DNA of 58,753 bases from Hymenobacter guriensis (GTDB taxonomy: Bacteria; Bacteroidota; Bacteroidia; Cytophagales; Hymenobacteraceae). The notes beneath the pieces are model-generated. The model worked only from the letters and a program-made list of their open reading frames with translations, was not told where the DNA came from and searched no databases. Positions within the stretch are counted from its first letter, which is position 1. Every line of letters starts with the position of its first letter. Position numbers and translations under genes: made by a program. Of this stretch, positions 26,658 to 35,932 are shown in pieces. Where the stretch lies: contig NZ_JADWYK010000022.1 in the NCBI RefSeq assembly GCF_015773195.1, forward strand, positions 1 through 58,753, read 5' to 3'.

Positions 26658-27527
26658 ATGAGCAACCTGATTCCTACCTACCGGCTGCAGAGCTTTTCCC
26701 GCCCCGAAGAAGAGCCGGCGGAGGTGTTTTTCATGGACGAGCATAGCCACACCACGGGGCCACCCCTGGGCGTGCCGTACCGGGGCAACTACTACAAAAT
26801 CGGTATTTGCCTGCGCGGTACGGCCGAGCTAAAGGCCAACCTGGAAACCTACCACATCGAGCCCGGCAGCCTGATGCTCATCACGCCCCACATCATCAAG
26901 GAGTGGACGGCCTTCTCGGCGGACCACGACAGCCTGTCGGTTTTTTTTACCCCCGAGTTCATTACCACCCGCAACCACATTCCCGTCGACAACTTCCAGT
27001 TTCTGGAAAATGCCACGCGGCACGTGCTGGCGTTGGCTCCAGCCGAGGCTGCAAGCATTACGGCCTCGCTGCGCCTGCTGCAACAGAAATTCGACGCGCC
27101 TCAGCCCTACCGCAACCAGGTTATTAAAAACCTGATCAACAGCCTGCTCTACGAAGTGGTGGGCGTCTACGACCAGCAAAGCGCGGCGCTCCAGGCTTCC
27201 CAGACCCGCAGCCAGCAACTCACCGCCGAATTCAAGCACCTGGTAAACGCGCACTGCACCACCGAGCGGAGCGTGCAGTTCTACGCCGGCCGCCTGTGCA
27301 TCACGCCCAAGCACCTGACCGAAAGCGTGAAGCAAACCACGGGCAAAACCGCCGGCGAGTGGATTGAGGAGGCTGTGATGCTGGAAGCCAAGGCCCTGCT
27401 GCAACACGGGCAGCTCTCCGTGGCCCAGGTAGCCGATCTGCTGCATTTCACCGACCAATCAGCCTTCAGCCGGTTTTTCCGCAACAGCCTCGGCCTCTCG
27501 CCCACGGCGTACAAGCAGGCGGGATAG
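26658..27527 (+). CDS. AraC-family transcriptional regulator
   Basis: This 289-residue protein has an N-terminal cupin-like sensing domain (residues about 30-130, GTAELKANLETYHIEPGSLMLI) and a C-terminal double helix-turn-helix (about 190-288). The latter shows LCITPKHLTESVKQTTGKTAGEWI and VADLLHFTDQSAFSRFFRNSLGLSP. It is divergent from the YghZ-like reductase, which is a likely target. The ligand is unknown. Confidence 0.92.
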   Translation: MSNLIPTYRLQSFSRPEEEPAEVFFMDEHSHTTGPPLGVPYRGNYYKIGICLRGTAELKANLETYHIEPGSLMLITPHIIKEWTAFSADHDSLSVFFTPEFITTRNHIPVDNFQFLENATRHVLALAPAEAASITASLRLLQQKFDAPQPYRNQVIKNLINSLLYEVVGVYDQQSAALQASQTRSQQLTAEFKHLVNAHCTTERSVQFYAGRLCITPKHLTESVKQTTGKTAGEWIEEAVMLEAKALLQHGQLSVAQVADLLHFTDQSAFSRFFRNSLGLSPTAYKQAG

Positions 27528-27546
27528 GTTTTTGAGAAGAGAACCG

Positions 27547-27636
27547 CATGCTGAGCTTGTCGAAGTATCTCTACCTCTGGCTAACTCAATCGTGCAAACG
27601 AAGCGGTAGAGATGCTTCGGCTTCGCTCAGCATGAC
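27547..27636. repeat. Hairpin repeat R2, imperfect
   Basis: The left arm reads CATGCTGAGCTTGTCGAAG and TATCTCTACC. The right arm carries GGTAGAGATGCTTCGGCTTCG and GCTCAGCATGAC (in pieces). Ends and inner boxes match R1, but the middle of the right arm differs (GGCTTCG for GACAAG). It occupies much of the 314-base gap 27528-27841; the rest of that gap shows no gene or clear promoter. Confidence 0.8.
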
Positions 27637-27841
27637 GTTCTATGCTGTAGACATTGCTGCTTACTCTTACCGAGCCTCTCTTCCCGACTTTTTGCCCAAC
27701 CTTCCCGCCCTTTCGCTCTGGTAGTGCGCCTGAAGGCGGGCCACCTTTGCAGCACCTGCTTCCGGCCGGATCTGGAGTCGCTAATTCCGGCAACTACCGG
27801 CCGGCGCGGGCAGTGTTTCTCTTTCCTATTTCCCTTTTCGT

Positions 27842-28702
27842 ATGATTCTGATAACGGGTGCTACCGGCCACATTGGGTCGGCGGTGATTGAACGGCTGCT
27901 GCAACTAACCGCCCCCGGGCAGGTGGCCGGCCTGGTGCGCGACGAGGCCAAAGCCGCCGGCCTGAAGGCGCAAGGCGTGCAAATCCGGGTGGGCGACTAC
28001 AACGACCCCGCCTCCCTCGACCAGGCTATGCAGGGCGTCACCAAGGTATTGCTGGTCTCGGGCGGTGGCGACGATGATGGCCTGCAGCAGCACTACAACG
28101 TAGTGGATGCCGCCAAGAAAGCCGGCGTTGGGTGCCTGGCCTACACCAGCCGGGCCCTGAAAAATCCTGATACGCTGGTCAACCAACTGATGGTGCGCCA
28201 CTTCCAGACGGAGGACTATATCCGGGCCAGTGGGGTGCCCTACATCCTGTTCCGCAACATTCTGTATATGGACACGCTGCCGCAGTTTGTGGGGCCGCAG
28301 GTGTTTGAGAAAGGCATCCGGCTGCCCGCCGGCCAGGGCCGCGTGTCGTTTGCCCTCCGTCGCGACATGGGCGAGGCCATTGCCAACGTGCTGGCCGACA
28401 GCCGCTGCGACAACCGCATCTTCACGTTCACCGGCGACGCAACCTACTCCTTTGCCGATGTGGCCGTGGCGCTGAGTGAGTTATCCGGCCGGCCGGTGGA
28501 GTACCACGCCATCGGGCAGGAAGCCTTTGCGGCCCGCCTGCAAGCGCAGGGTCTGCCCGTCGGAGCCATCCAGCGCATCAACGGCTTTCTTACCGACATC
28601 AAGAACAGTCAGGAAGACACCATCAGCTCCGATTTGTCGGACTGGCTGGGGCGCCCACCTACCCCGCTCAAGAAAGGACTCAAAACCATCTTCAAGCTGT
28701 AG
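27842..28702 (+). CDS. NmrA/QorB-like NAD(P)-binding reductase
   Basis: This 286-residue atypical short-chain dehydrogenase has the N-terminal nucleotide-binding motif ITGATGHIGSAVIERLL, then GDYNDPASLDQAMQGVTKVLLVS, the PYILFRNILYMD segment and FTGDATYSFADVAVALSEL, typical of the NmrA and quinone oxidoreductase QorB group. It probably uses NADPH to reduce quinones or senses redox state. Confidence 0.9.
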   Translation: MILITGATGHIGSAVIERLLQLTAPGQVAGLVRDEAKAAGLKAQGVQIRVGDYNDPASLDQAMQGVTKVLLVSGGGDDDGLQQHYNVVDAAKKAGVGCLAYTSRALKNPDTLVNQLMVRHFQTEDYIRASGVPYILFRNILYMDTLPQFVGPQVFEKGIRLPAGQGRVSFALRRDMGEAIANVLADSRCDNRIFTFTGDATYSFADVAVALSELSGRPVEYHAIGQEAFAARLQAQGLPVGAIQRINGFLTDIKNSQEDTISSDLSDWLGRPPTPLKKGLKTIFKL

Positions 28703-28718
28703 AATCTATAGGCAGAAG

Positions 28719-28752
28719 CACCAAAGCCCGGCAGCAGTGCCGGGCTTTGGTG
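28719..28752 (+). terminator. Terminator after the NmrA-like gene
   Basis: A perfect 14-bp stem (CACCAAAGCCCGGC at 28719-28732, complement at 28739-28752) with a 6-base loop follows the stop by 16 bases. The downstream T content is modest (GGGTTTGG). Confidence 0.8.
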
Positions 28753-28850
28753 GGTTTGGCCAGCGGCTGAATTGACCGATAACCCCCATATTGGCGCCTG
28801 GTTCTGCTGGTCGTTTTCCGCAAAGCCTTTCCAAACTCCCAGGCTGTACT

Positions 28851-29222
28851 ATGACTTCGCAAATCCGCTCCCTGCGGCCTTTCATCGGCTCCCGTGACTT
28901 TGCCGTTTCGCGCCGCTTCTATCGCGCCTTCGGCTTCACCGAAACGGTGCTGTCGCCGGCCATGTCCTTGTTTACGTTGGGAGGTGTGAGCTTTTACCTG
29001 CAGGACTACTACGTGGCAGACTGGGTTGACAACACCATGCTGTTTCTGGAGGTCGAGGATGTGGAACAGTACTGGCAGGAGCTAAGGGCGCTGGATTTGC
29101 CCGGCCAGTTCGCGGGGGTGCGGGTGGTGCCCATCCGGCACGAAACCTGGGGCAAGGAGGGTTTTGTGTACGACCCTGCCGGCATCCTTTGGCACATCGG
29201 CGAGTTCACTCAAAGCGCGTAA
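28851..29222 (+). CDS. VOC-family (glyoxalase-like) protein
   Basis: This 123-residue protein has the vicinal oxygen chelate beta-alpha-beta-beta-beta repeats: LRPFIGSRDFAVSRRFYRAFGF, FTLGGVSFYLQDYY, FLEVEDVEQYW and VYDPAGILWHIGEF. The length fits a one-module VOC protein such as a dioxygenase-like or bleomycin-resistance-like protein. The ATG at 28851 begins the domain. It lies 32 bases before the cupin gene. Confidence 0.88.
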   Translation: MTSQIRSLRPFIGSRDFAVSRRFYRAFGFTETVLSPAMSLFTLGGVSFYLQDYYVADWVDNTMLFLEVEDVEQYWQELRALDLPGQFAGVRVVPIRHETWGKEGFVYDPAGILWHIGEFTQSA

Positions 29223-29254
29223 GTCTCACTTTCTTCTCTTCAGCCTACTCTCCC

Positions 29255-29731
29255 ATGACCGCGCAAGACATCATCCGCCAGCTGCATTTGGCGCCCCACC
29301 CCGAAGGCGGCTACTACCGGGAAACCTACCGTTCGGCCCAAACCCTGGAAACAGCGGATGGCCAAACCCGCCACGTCAGCACGGCCATCTACTACCTGCT
29401 CGAAAACGAAGACAAGTCGCACTTTCACCGCATCAAGTCCGATGAGCTGTGGTTTTTTCACCAGGGACAGGCACTGGAAATCATTCTGCTCACCGATGGC
29501 CAACCCACCCGCATCGTACTTGGTAGCAACTTCGCAAACGGTGAATTGCCCCAGGCTGTCATTCCGGCCAATACCTGGTTTGCGGCCCACCTGCCGCAGC
29601 GTACAAGCTACGCGCTGGTCAGCTGCGCTGTGGCTCCCGGCTTCGACTTCGTTGACTTCGAGCTGGCGGAGCGGGCGGCGCTGACTCATGAGTTTCCGCA
29701 GTGGCCGGAGCTGGTGGAGCAGTTTACGTGA
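29255..29731 (+). CDS. DUF985 cupin protein
   Basis: This 158-residue protein matches the DUF985 cupin family: IIRQLHLAPHPEGGYYRETYRS, TAIYYLLENEDKSHFHRIKSDELWFFHQG (in pieces) and VIPANTWFAAHLP. The yeast relative YML079w has a cupin barrel with unproven activity. It probably shares a transcript with the VOC gene. Confidence 0.92.
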   Translation: MTAQDIIRQLHLAPHPEGGYYRETYRSAQTLETADGQTRHVSTAIYYLLENEDKSHFHRIKSDELWFFHQGQALEIILLTDGQPTRIVLGSNFANGELPQAVIPANTWFAAHLPQRTSYALVSCAVAPGFDFVDFELAERAALTHEFPQWPELVEQFT

Positions 29732-29753
29732 GCCAGTCGAACACAACTAAACT

Positions 29754-29784
29754 GCTGATAGAGCAAACTCCCTGCTCTATCAGC
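29754..29784. terminator. Hairpin terminator after the cupin gene
   Basis: A perfect 12-bp stem (GCTGATAGAGCA and its complement) with a 7-base loop sits 23 bases after the stop. Confidence 0.75.
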
Positions 29785-29837
29785 GGCTTGAGGAATATTT
29801 CTTATACTTTGGAATAGATGATAACTGACAATGCTAA

Positions 29838-30218
29838 ATGCTAGACGAAGCAGAAAATACCGACAGTCCTTTTAACGAGAAATTCTGCGTTCATCTCGAG
29901 TACCACTTGGGAGAAACGTTTGCGAATTCCAGCCGAGAAGATGTAAGAGGATTCTGGTGTGACGGAGTTTCCTGGGAGCCATACTCCAGTAGTCAGCTTA
30001 GCAAAAAGAGTGTAAATGATACCAGACGAATTATAACCACCGCCTGGCTTGGTAAAGATGGACAGGACACATACGAAATGACTATCAAGTTCGGCAAATA
30101 CTCGTTAAGGAGATACGCTAGAAGCTCACCTATAACTGATTGTATACCAAGCAAGGACTCTATGGATTGGATAGATATTGACACGACAAATAAGAAGATT
30201 GTGGTAAAACTTCAATAG
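29838..30218 (+). CDS. Hypothetical protein in a low-GC island
   Basis: This 126-residue soluble protein is rich in charged and serine residues. It contains NEKFCVHLEYHLGETF, DGVSWEPYSSSQLSKK, ITTAWLGKDGQDTYEMTIKFG and a final WIDIDTTNKKIVVKLQ, which look like the strands of a small beta-rich domain. The coding region is clearly poorer in GC than the neighbours and uses AT-rich codons, suggesting recent acquisition. No family was recognised; immunity-type proteins often look like this, but nothing proves it. Confidence 0.65.
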   Translation: MLDEAENTDSPFNEKFCVHLEYHLGETFANSSREDVRGFWCDGVSWEPYSSSQLSKKSVNDTRRIITTAWLGKDGQDTYEMTIKFGKYSLRRYARSSPITDCIPSKDSMDWIDIDTTNKKIVVKLQ

Positions 30219-30362
30219 CTTTCTGTAAATCAATCATAAAGCTATTTCTCGTACTATACCGACACGCCTACTCTCATCGTCTGTGCAGTACAAAACAAGG
30301 CTGTCAGGCAAATAGATAGTGGGGAGCATTGCCTTATTGGCTTGTATTGCCTGTGCTGCTCT

Positions 30363-31541
30363 TCAGGCAGCACAGGCGCGCTGCCGTTGCACTTCAGCCC
30401 GTACCCAGTTAACGACGGCCAGCCGCTGCGCGGGAGTAAAGCGGCTGAAATACAGGCGACGGGCCTGGTTCCTGGTCGTGAGAAAGTCCACGATTTCCTT
30501 GAGCGAAAGTTCCGCCTTCTGCTGGTGCAGATACTGCGCATGAGCGGCGCGGGTCAGCAGTAGTACCGCCTCTTCGCCCGCCTCCATATCGTTGAGCGAG
30601 CAGCTGAGCCCGTACCACTCTGCCAGCGGAATAACCTGGTGCTCGATAAGCTGATCGGTGGCGTGGGCCGCCTCTACATAGGCCACGGCAGTCGGGCTGA
30701 ACACCAGGCCGTAGCGCCGATGGTAATCCAGCCACATCCGCCGGGCCTGGCTGCCCATAATGACCAGAAAAACCAGCGCAATGAACGCTAGGACGGCATA
30801 TGCAAAGGCCGCCGGCACCATCATGGGCCGGGCCACCAGAAAAAACAGACCAAGCGCGCCGCCAAAAAAAACCAGAACTACCAGCCAGCTCAGCACCTGC
30901 CGGCCAGCCAGCTCATTGCGCCAGCGGATGGTTGTGAGGCCAGCCTGGGTACTATGCTCCACCTGCGGGGGCAGCTGCGGTGGGGGTAGCGCGGCCACCC
31001 CAAGCTCGGCCGCGGCTACGGCGGCTACCAGCTGGCGCAGCTGCGCTTCGGCTAATTCCGGGGTATTTTCCCGCGTGAGGTACCAGCGGCCGCCGTCGTG
31101 GAACTGCATGACCACGTGGTAAGTGTAGCTTGTCCAGGTATAAGTGCTGTTGGAGGAAGAGTGAGTTTCGGCATGGGTATGTACCCGCAAATCCGCAATA
31201 TCAGCGTAGGCGAGGCAGACTTCCGCCGGCTCGCCCTCCCGGGCGCGCACCCGCACTGCCCCCAGCCGTCGGTCGAATACCAGCGCCGCCAGGGCCGGGC
31301 GCTGCTTAACGCTCAGGAAAATGCCCAGCAGCAGAAAGCCCAAGCCAACGTACGCCAGTGTACCGGCAATCAGGGTATCGGCATCAAGCGTACCACCACG
31401 CCGGGCGAACAGCAGGCCGCCGCCTATCAGCACCGCCAGCAGGCCGAAACCGCTGAATAGCCCGCGCACGCAGCCCGTCTTTACAGGAACCGGCAGCAGC
31501 AGAAGCTCGTCGGTTGTTTCGGCAGCAATACGGTACGGCAT
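30363..31541 (-). CDS. Membrane protein with two hairpin membrane pairs
   Basis: This 392-residue protein has two hydrophobic segments near residues 28-80, a soluble beta-rich domain (about 85-190) with VFDRRLGAVRVRAREG and a TYTWTSYTYHVVM strand, two more membrane segments (about 215-270) and a helical C-terminal region (about 280-392) ending RLYFSRFTPAQRLAVVNWV. The soluble part resembles PH-like membrane-associated domains. No family was recognised with confidence. Confidence 0.75.
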   Translation of the reverse strand: MPYRIAAETTDELLLLPVPVKTGCVRGLFSGFGLLAVLIGGGLLFARRGGTLDADTLIAGTLAYVGLGFLLLGIFLSVKQRPALAALVFDRRLGAVRVRAREGEPAEVCLAYADIADLRVHTHAETHSSSNSTYTWTSYTYHVVMQFHDGGRWYLTRENTPELAEAQLRQLVAAVAAAELGVAALPPPQLPPQVEHSTQAGLTTIRWRNELAGRQVLSWLVVLVFFGGALGLFFLVARPMMVPAAFAYAVLAFIALVFLVIMGSQARRMWLDYHRRYGLVFSPTAVAYVEAAHATDQLIEHQVIPLAEWYGLSCSLNDMEAGEEAVLLLTRAAHAQYLHQQKAELSLKEIVDFLTTRNQARRLYFSRFTPAQRLAVVNWVRAEVQRQRACAA

Positions 31542-31823
31542 GATCAGAACGGCTGGAGGTGCGCCCTAAACTACGGGCTTTGCGAGGTACGTTGACTAGC
31601 GCCGCCCCGCTGCAACGCCGTTGATAAGAAAGCACCTTTGTATTGGAAGTTGTTTTTAGCCCGCCGAAGACGCAGTAGAACGCCCTCCGCGCCCGCTGCG
31701 CAATCCTCGGCGTCCTAAGCGGGCTAAAGCTCGTCCACCGCGCCATTCCCAAATTCCTCCCGACCTTCGGCCACCTTTTCCCCGGTTTCGTTGTTATCAA
31801 CGATTCGCAAAAGAACCCATCAG

Positions 31824-33806
31824 TTGGCTGAACAACCTACCTATACCGACCCTTACGCCATCGAGAAAGAGCTGCGCAAGGTGCAGGCCCTCATGAAGCT
31901 CGAGCAGCAGGAGGACCTCGAACAATTCAAAATCAAGAGCGCCCAGGCCACCATTGCCGAGCGCCAAAAGCGGGGACTCACCTGGTACCCGGTCAAAATC
32001 ACCAAGGAAGACATTGGCTTCGGCGGCAAGCTCGTCATTGAGCTGGAGCGCTCCTCCGGTCAGGCCGGGCTGCACCTGTTTCAGGTGGGCAAAAACGCGG
32101 CGTTGTTCGGCAACATTCCAGGCCGCTCCGGCTCCGACCGCCCCACGCTCTCGGGCGTCATCACCAGCGTGAAGCGCAATAAAATCCTGCTGGCCACCAC
32201 CAAGGAAGACCTGCCCGACTGGGTGGAGGAAGGCAAGCTGGGCGTGGACCTGACCTTCGACGAGGTGAGCTACCGCGAGATGGAGTATGCCCTGGGCAAA
32301 GTCATGGGCGCCTTCGACTCGCGCCTGGCCGAGCTGCGCGACGTGCTGCTGGGCGCCAAACCGGCCCGCTACAAGCCCGAAGCCGAAGCCCAGCTCTACT
32401 ACCCTTCGCCCCTGAATGAAAGTCAGCTGGCCGCCGTGCGCCACGTGCTGGCGGCCCAGGATGTAGCCATTATCCACGGCCCGCCCGGCACCGGCAAAAC
32501 CACCACGCTGGTGCAGGCCATCCTGGAAACCATCCGCCGCGAGCGGCGGGTGCTGGTGTGCGCCCCCAGCAACACGGCTGTGGACCTGCTCACTGAAAAG
32601 CTGGCCGAGCGCGGGGTGAATGTGATTCGGATGGGCAACCCTTCTCGCGTGTCGGACCTGCTGCTGGAGCACACGCTCGATGCCCAGATCATGGCGCACA
32701 AAAGCTACCCCGAACTGAAAAGCATGCGCCAGACGGCCGAGCAGTACCGCGAACAGGCCGCCAAGTTCAAGCGCCATTTCGGCTGGGAGGAGCGGGAGCA
32801 GCGCCGTATGCTGAAAGAACAGGCCCACCTCATGCTCCAGGATTCCGACAACCTGGAACGCTATATCACCGAGGATTTGCTGGAGAAGGTGCAGGTGATT
32901 ACCTGCACGCTGGTGGGGGCCGGCAACCGTGCCATTCGCCACCTCACCTACGAAACTGTGTTTATCGACGAGGCAGCTCAGGCCTTGGAGCCGGGCTGCT
33001 GGATTCCCATCACGAAGGCGAACCGCGTAGTGCTGGCTGGCGACCATCAGCAGCTGCCACCCACCGTGAAAAGCGAGAAGGCCGCGGCCCAGGGGTTGCG
33101 CGAAACGCTGTTCGAGAAGTGCATCAAGCGCCAGCCCGACACGGCCCGCATGCTGGAGGTGCAGTACCGCATGCACGAGCAAATCATGGAGTTCAGCTCG
33201 GAGCAATTCTACGAAGGCCGGCTGAAGGCCGCGCCCACCGTGGCTCACGCCGACCTGCCCGCCTACGACCTGCGCTTTGCCCCCGACTTGGCCGTGGAGT
33301 TTCTGGACACGGCTGGCTTCGGCTTTCAGGAGCTGGGCATTGAGGAAAGCCGCTCCATTGCCAACCCCGAAGAAGCCGACCTGCTGTTGAAGCGCCTGTC
33401 GCAGCTGCTGGAAGTCTACGACCCGGCCGACCACACGGAGGATCTGCTCACTATCGGCGTCATTGCCCCCTACCGCGCCCAGATCAACTACCTTAAGGAT
33501 GCCGTGGAAGACAACGACGAGCTGGTGGGCCTGATGGAGCACCGCATGCTTAGCATCGGCACCGTCGACTCGTTTCAGGGCCAGGAGCGTGACATCATTG
33601 CCATTACCCTCACCCGCTCGAACCCTCAGGGCGAAATCGGCTTCCTGAGCGACATTCGCCGCATGAACGTGGGCATGACGCGCGCCCGCCGCAAGCTCCT
33701 CATCGTCGGCGACTCGGCCACGCTGGGCGGCCACCCGTTCTATAAGGCCTTCCTCGATTACGTGGAAAGCATCGGGGCGTACCGCACGGCCTGGGAGCTG
33801 CAGTAA
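31824..33806 (+). CDS. UPF1/IGHMBP2-like superfamily 1B helicase
   Basis: This protein of about 660 residues has an N-terminal beta-barrel-type region (residues about 50-190), Walker A GPPGTGKTTT (about 219-228), motif II in VFIDEAAQALEP (about 380), motif III GDHQQLPPTV, motif IV/V RMLSIGTVDSFQGQERD and motif VI MNVGMTRARRKLLI. These define the UPF1-like branch of SF1 5'-to-3' helicases acting on RNA or DNA. No ATG precedes the conserved start; TTG at 31824 (MAEQPTYTDPYAIEKEL) is preferred, with TTG at 31791 an alternative. Confidence 0.92.
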   Translation: MAEQPTYTDPYAIEKELRKVQALMKLEQQEDLEQFKIKSAQATIAERQKRGLTWYPVKITKEDIGFGGKLVIELERSSGQAGLHLFQVGKNAALFGNIPGRSGSDRPTLSGVITSVKRNKILLATTKEDLPDWVEEGKLGVDLTFDEVSYREMEYALGKVMGAFDSRLAELRDVLLGAKPARYKPEAEAQLYYPSPLNESQLAAVRHVLAAQDVAIIHGPPGTGKTTTLVQAILETIRRERRVLVCAPSNTAVDLLTEKLAERGVNVIRMGNPSRVSDLLLEHTLDAQIMAHKSYPELKSMRQTAEQYREQAAKFKRHFGWEEREQRRMLKEQAHLMLQDSDNLERYITEDLLEKVQVITCTLVGAGNRAIRHLTYETVFIDEAAQALEPGCWIPITKANRVVLAGDHQQLPPTVKSEKAAAQGLRETLFEKCIKRQPDTARMLEVQYRMHEQIMEFSSEQFYEGRLKAAPTVAHADLPAYDLRFAPDLAVEFLDTAGFGFQELGIEESRSIANPEEADLLLKRLSQLLEVYDPADHTEDLLTIGVIAPYRAQINYLKDAVEDNDELVGLMEHRMLSIGTVDSFQGQERDIIAITLTRSNPQGEIGFLSDIRRMNVGMTRARRKLLIVGDSATLGGHPFYKAFLDYVESIGAYRTAWELQ

Positions 33807-33871
33807 GCCGCTAGAAGCCATGTAATTTGCACCTGGCTCCGTGTTTTTCCGGATGTCTGCTATTAACCCTG

Positions 33872-33905
33872 AAAAGCCCCGTTCTCAGAAACGGGGCTTT
33901 TTTTT
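33872..33905 (+). terminator. Strong Rho-independent terminator
   Basis: AAAAGCCCCGTT pairs with AACGGGGCTTTT and is followed by a run of nine T in total. It lies 66 bases after the helicase stop and just before the isoaspartyl peptidase leader. Confidence 0.92.
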
Positions 33906-33947
33906 GTGCGTATCAGCCCTACCATCCTTCCAAAACCACCTTGTAGT

Positions 33948-34862
33948 ATGAATAAGTACGCTATTGTCATTCACGGAGGCGCCGTTACCATGGACCCCAG
34001 CGAGCTACCCCCCGAGGAAGAAGCTGCCCAGCGCGAAGGACTCCATGATGCTCTGCAGGCCGGCTGGGAAGTGCTACACCGCGGGGGCTCGGCCCTGGAA
34101 GCCGTAGAAGCGGCCGTGAACAGCATGGAAAACAACGAGCACTTCAACGCCGGCCGGGGCAGCAGCCTCAACAAGCAGGGCGAGGTGCAGATGGATGCTT
34201 CCATCATGGACGGCAAAACGCTGAAAGCCGGCGCGGTAGAAGGTGTGCGCTACGTCAAAAACCCGGTGAGCCTGGCCCGCACGGTGATGGAGAAGTGCGA
34301 GCATGTGTACCTCTCCGGCGAGGGCGCCGTCGAGTTTGCCCTGCAGCACGGCCTCGCTATCGAAGCTGTGCACTACTTCATCACGGAAAAGGCCCAGCAG
34401 GAGTGGCTGGAAATCATGCAGGAAGAGGCAAAGGTGCCCCAGAAAGATACTGTGGGCGCCGTGGCCCTCGACCAAGACGGCAACCTGGCCGTGGCGACCA
34501 GCACGGGCGGCATTGAGGGCCAGCTGAAAGGTCGCGTGGGCGACAGTCCGGTGCTGGGGGCCGGCTCCTACGCCAGCAACGAAGCCTGCGCCGTGTCGGC
34601 CACCGGCGACGGCGAAGTTATTCTGCGCGGGGCCCTGGCTCACGAGGTGTACGCCTTGGTGAAGTACAAGGGCCTGCCCGTAAACGAAGCCTGCCGGGCC
34701 GCCATTGAGCTGCGCGACGAAGACCTGAAGGGCGACAAAGGCCTGATTGCCGTGGACAGAGAGGGCAACATTGCCCTGGAAACCAACACCAACATCATGC
34801 GCCGGGGCTACCGCGTGGGTGAGCAGGAGCCGTTCGTGGCCATCTGGAGCGACGAAGGGTAA
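33948..34862 (+). CDS. Isoaspartyl peptidase/L-asparaginase (plant type)
   Basis: This 304-residue precursor is an N-terminal nucleophile hydrolase. It begins YAIVIHGGAVTM, carries NAGRGSSLNKQGEVQMDASIMDG, and has the autocleavage site before Thr168 in PQKDTVGAVALDQDGN. TSTGG (about 184-188), GRVGDSPVLGAGSYA and the TGDGE box follow. After self-cleavage it removes isoaspartyl residues from peptides. The ATG at 33948 is chosen because it starts the conserved strand. Confidence 0.95.
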   Translation: MNKYAIVIHGGAVTMDPSELPPEEEAAQREGLHDALQAGWEVLHRGGSALEAVEAAVNSMENNEHFNAGRGSSLNKQGEVQMDASIMDGKTLKAGAVEGVRYVKNPVSLARTVMEKCEHVYLSGEGAVEFALQHGLAIEAVHYFITEKAQQEWLEIMQEEAKVPQKDTVGAVALDQDGNLAVATSTGGIEGQLKGRVGDSPVLGAGSYASNEACAVSATGDGEVILRGALAHEVYALVKYKGLPVNEACRAAIELRDEDLKGDKGLIAVDREGNIALETNTNIMRRGYRVGEQEPFVAIWSDEG

Positions 34863-35029
34863 ACGGCGGATGCTGACTTGGTTTCAGCGCTGCTTACAAC
34901 CACTTGTCTATGTGCCGGATGCTCACGAAACCGCGCCGCTGCACCGACTATTTCGGGCTATTTCCGTAACTAGCTAGCTGAAACCCAACCATCCATTTCT
35001 ACCCCCGGGCGCCAGCGTCCACCCGCAGC

Positions 35030-35545
35030 ATGGCTCAAATCAGCGAAAACAAAGTCGTTACCATCACCTACGACCTGAGCGTAACCGACGAGAATCAAGA
35101 GAAAGTATTGGTAGAATCGGCTGAGGCCGATGCGCCCATGGTCTTCCTGTTTGGCCAGAGTGGCCTGCCCGAGGAATTTGAGAACCAACTCAACGGCAAG
35201 CAGGCCGGCGACACGTTCACCTTCTCCCTTACCCCCGAGCAGGCCTACGGCGACTACGACCAGCAGGCCGTGGTGGAAATCCCCAAAAACGTCTTCGAAA
35301 TCGACGGTCAGCTCGACAACGAGATGCTGCAGGTGGGCAACTTCCTCCCCATGGCCGACAACCAGGGCAACCACATGCAGGGCAAAATCGTGGAAATCAC
35401 CGACGAGGTGGTGAAAATGGACTTCAACCATCCCCTGGCCGGCATGGTCATGCACTTCGACGGCAAGGTAGCCGCCGTGCGCGACGCCACCCGCGAGGAG
35501 CTCGACCACGGCCACGTGCACGGCGAAGGCGGGCACCACCATTAA
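35030..35545 (+). CDS. FKBP-type peptidyl-prolyl isomerase, SlyD-like
   Basis: This 171-residue protein has the SlyD layout of an FKBP domain with an inserted chaperone flap: NKVVTITYDLSVTDENQE, PMVFLFGQSGLPEEFENQLNG, FTFSLTPEQAYGDYD, the flap with MQGKIVEITDEVVKMDFNHPLAG (in pieces), and a histidine-rich tail (DHGHVHGEGGHHH) likely to bind nickel or other metals. It assists folding and metal insertion in the cytoplasm. Confidence 0.95.
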   Translation: MAQISENKVVTITYDLSVTDENQEKVLVESAEADAPMVFLFGQSGLPEEFENQLNGKQAGDTFTFSLTPEQAYGDYDQQAVVEIPKNVFEIDGQLDNEMLQVGNFLPMADNQGNHMQGKIVEITDEVVKMDFNHPLAGMVMHFDGKVAAVRDATREELDHGHVHGEGGHHH

Positions 35546-35568
35546 TAGCTCTGGATTAGCTATAAACC

Positions 35569-35603
35569 GAAAGCGGCGGGACCGGTGGTTCCGCCGCTTT
35601 TTT
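35569..35603 (+). terminator. Rho-independent terminator after slyD-like gene
   Basis: AAAGCGGCGG (35570-35579) pairs with CCGCCGCTTT (35591-35600) and is followed by further T. It lies 24 bases after the stop. Confidence 0.9.
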
Positions 35604-35932
35604 GGTCGCCGTTTATACTTCTGCTCGTGAAACGCCAGCTCGGCTTTGCAAGGGGCCTTATTCCACTTGGATTCAGCGGCCTCAATGCTGTTGATAATGC
35701 CCATGACCAATGCGCTGTTAGCGCATATATTCGGCTCCTGCGGTTTTTGCAGGCTTTGTAGGCCGCATCCAGGAAACCCTCCACCCCTCTGATTTCGCAG
35801 GGTGCCGCCTCCTTAGTATCGCCGGCAGCAGTACGCCTCTGCGAAATAGATTTATTGCCCGCACAGAAATATTTAACAGCGTCTCCCTTGCCGTGGGAAG
35901 CCATTTTACGATGGCCAAGTCATTATCACGCT
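35604..35932. other. Gap without a convincing gene; possible decayed ORF
   Basis: No intact gene fits here. Minus-strand frames change between about 35650 and 35900. One frame reads DAAYKACKNRRSRIYAL; another continues as NSALVMGIINSIEAAESKWN and KAPCKAELAFHEQKYKRRP. This could be a frameshifted small gene on the minus strand, but the evidence is weak and no family was recognised. Confidence 0.3.

Noticed and set aside
31797..33821. 674-residue open frame antisense to the helicase gene
   Set aside because: It mirrors the codons of a well-recognised gene in high-GC DNA and has no protein-family features; such mirrored frames are frequent in this window.
34870..34977. Short frame MLTWFQRCLQPLVYV after the isoaspartyl peptidase gene
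   Set aside because: Only 35 residues, with no terminator, promoter or family support; likely chance.
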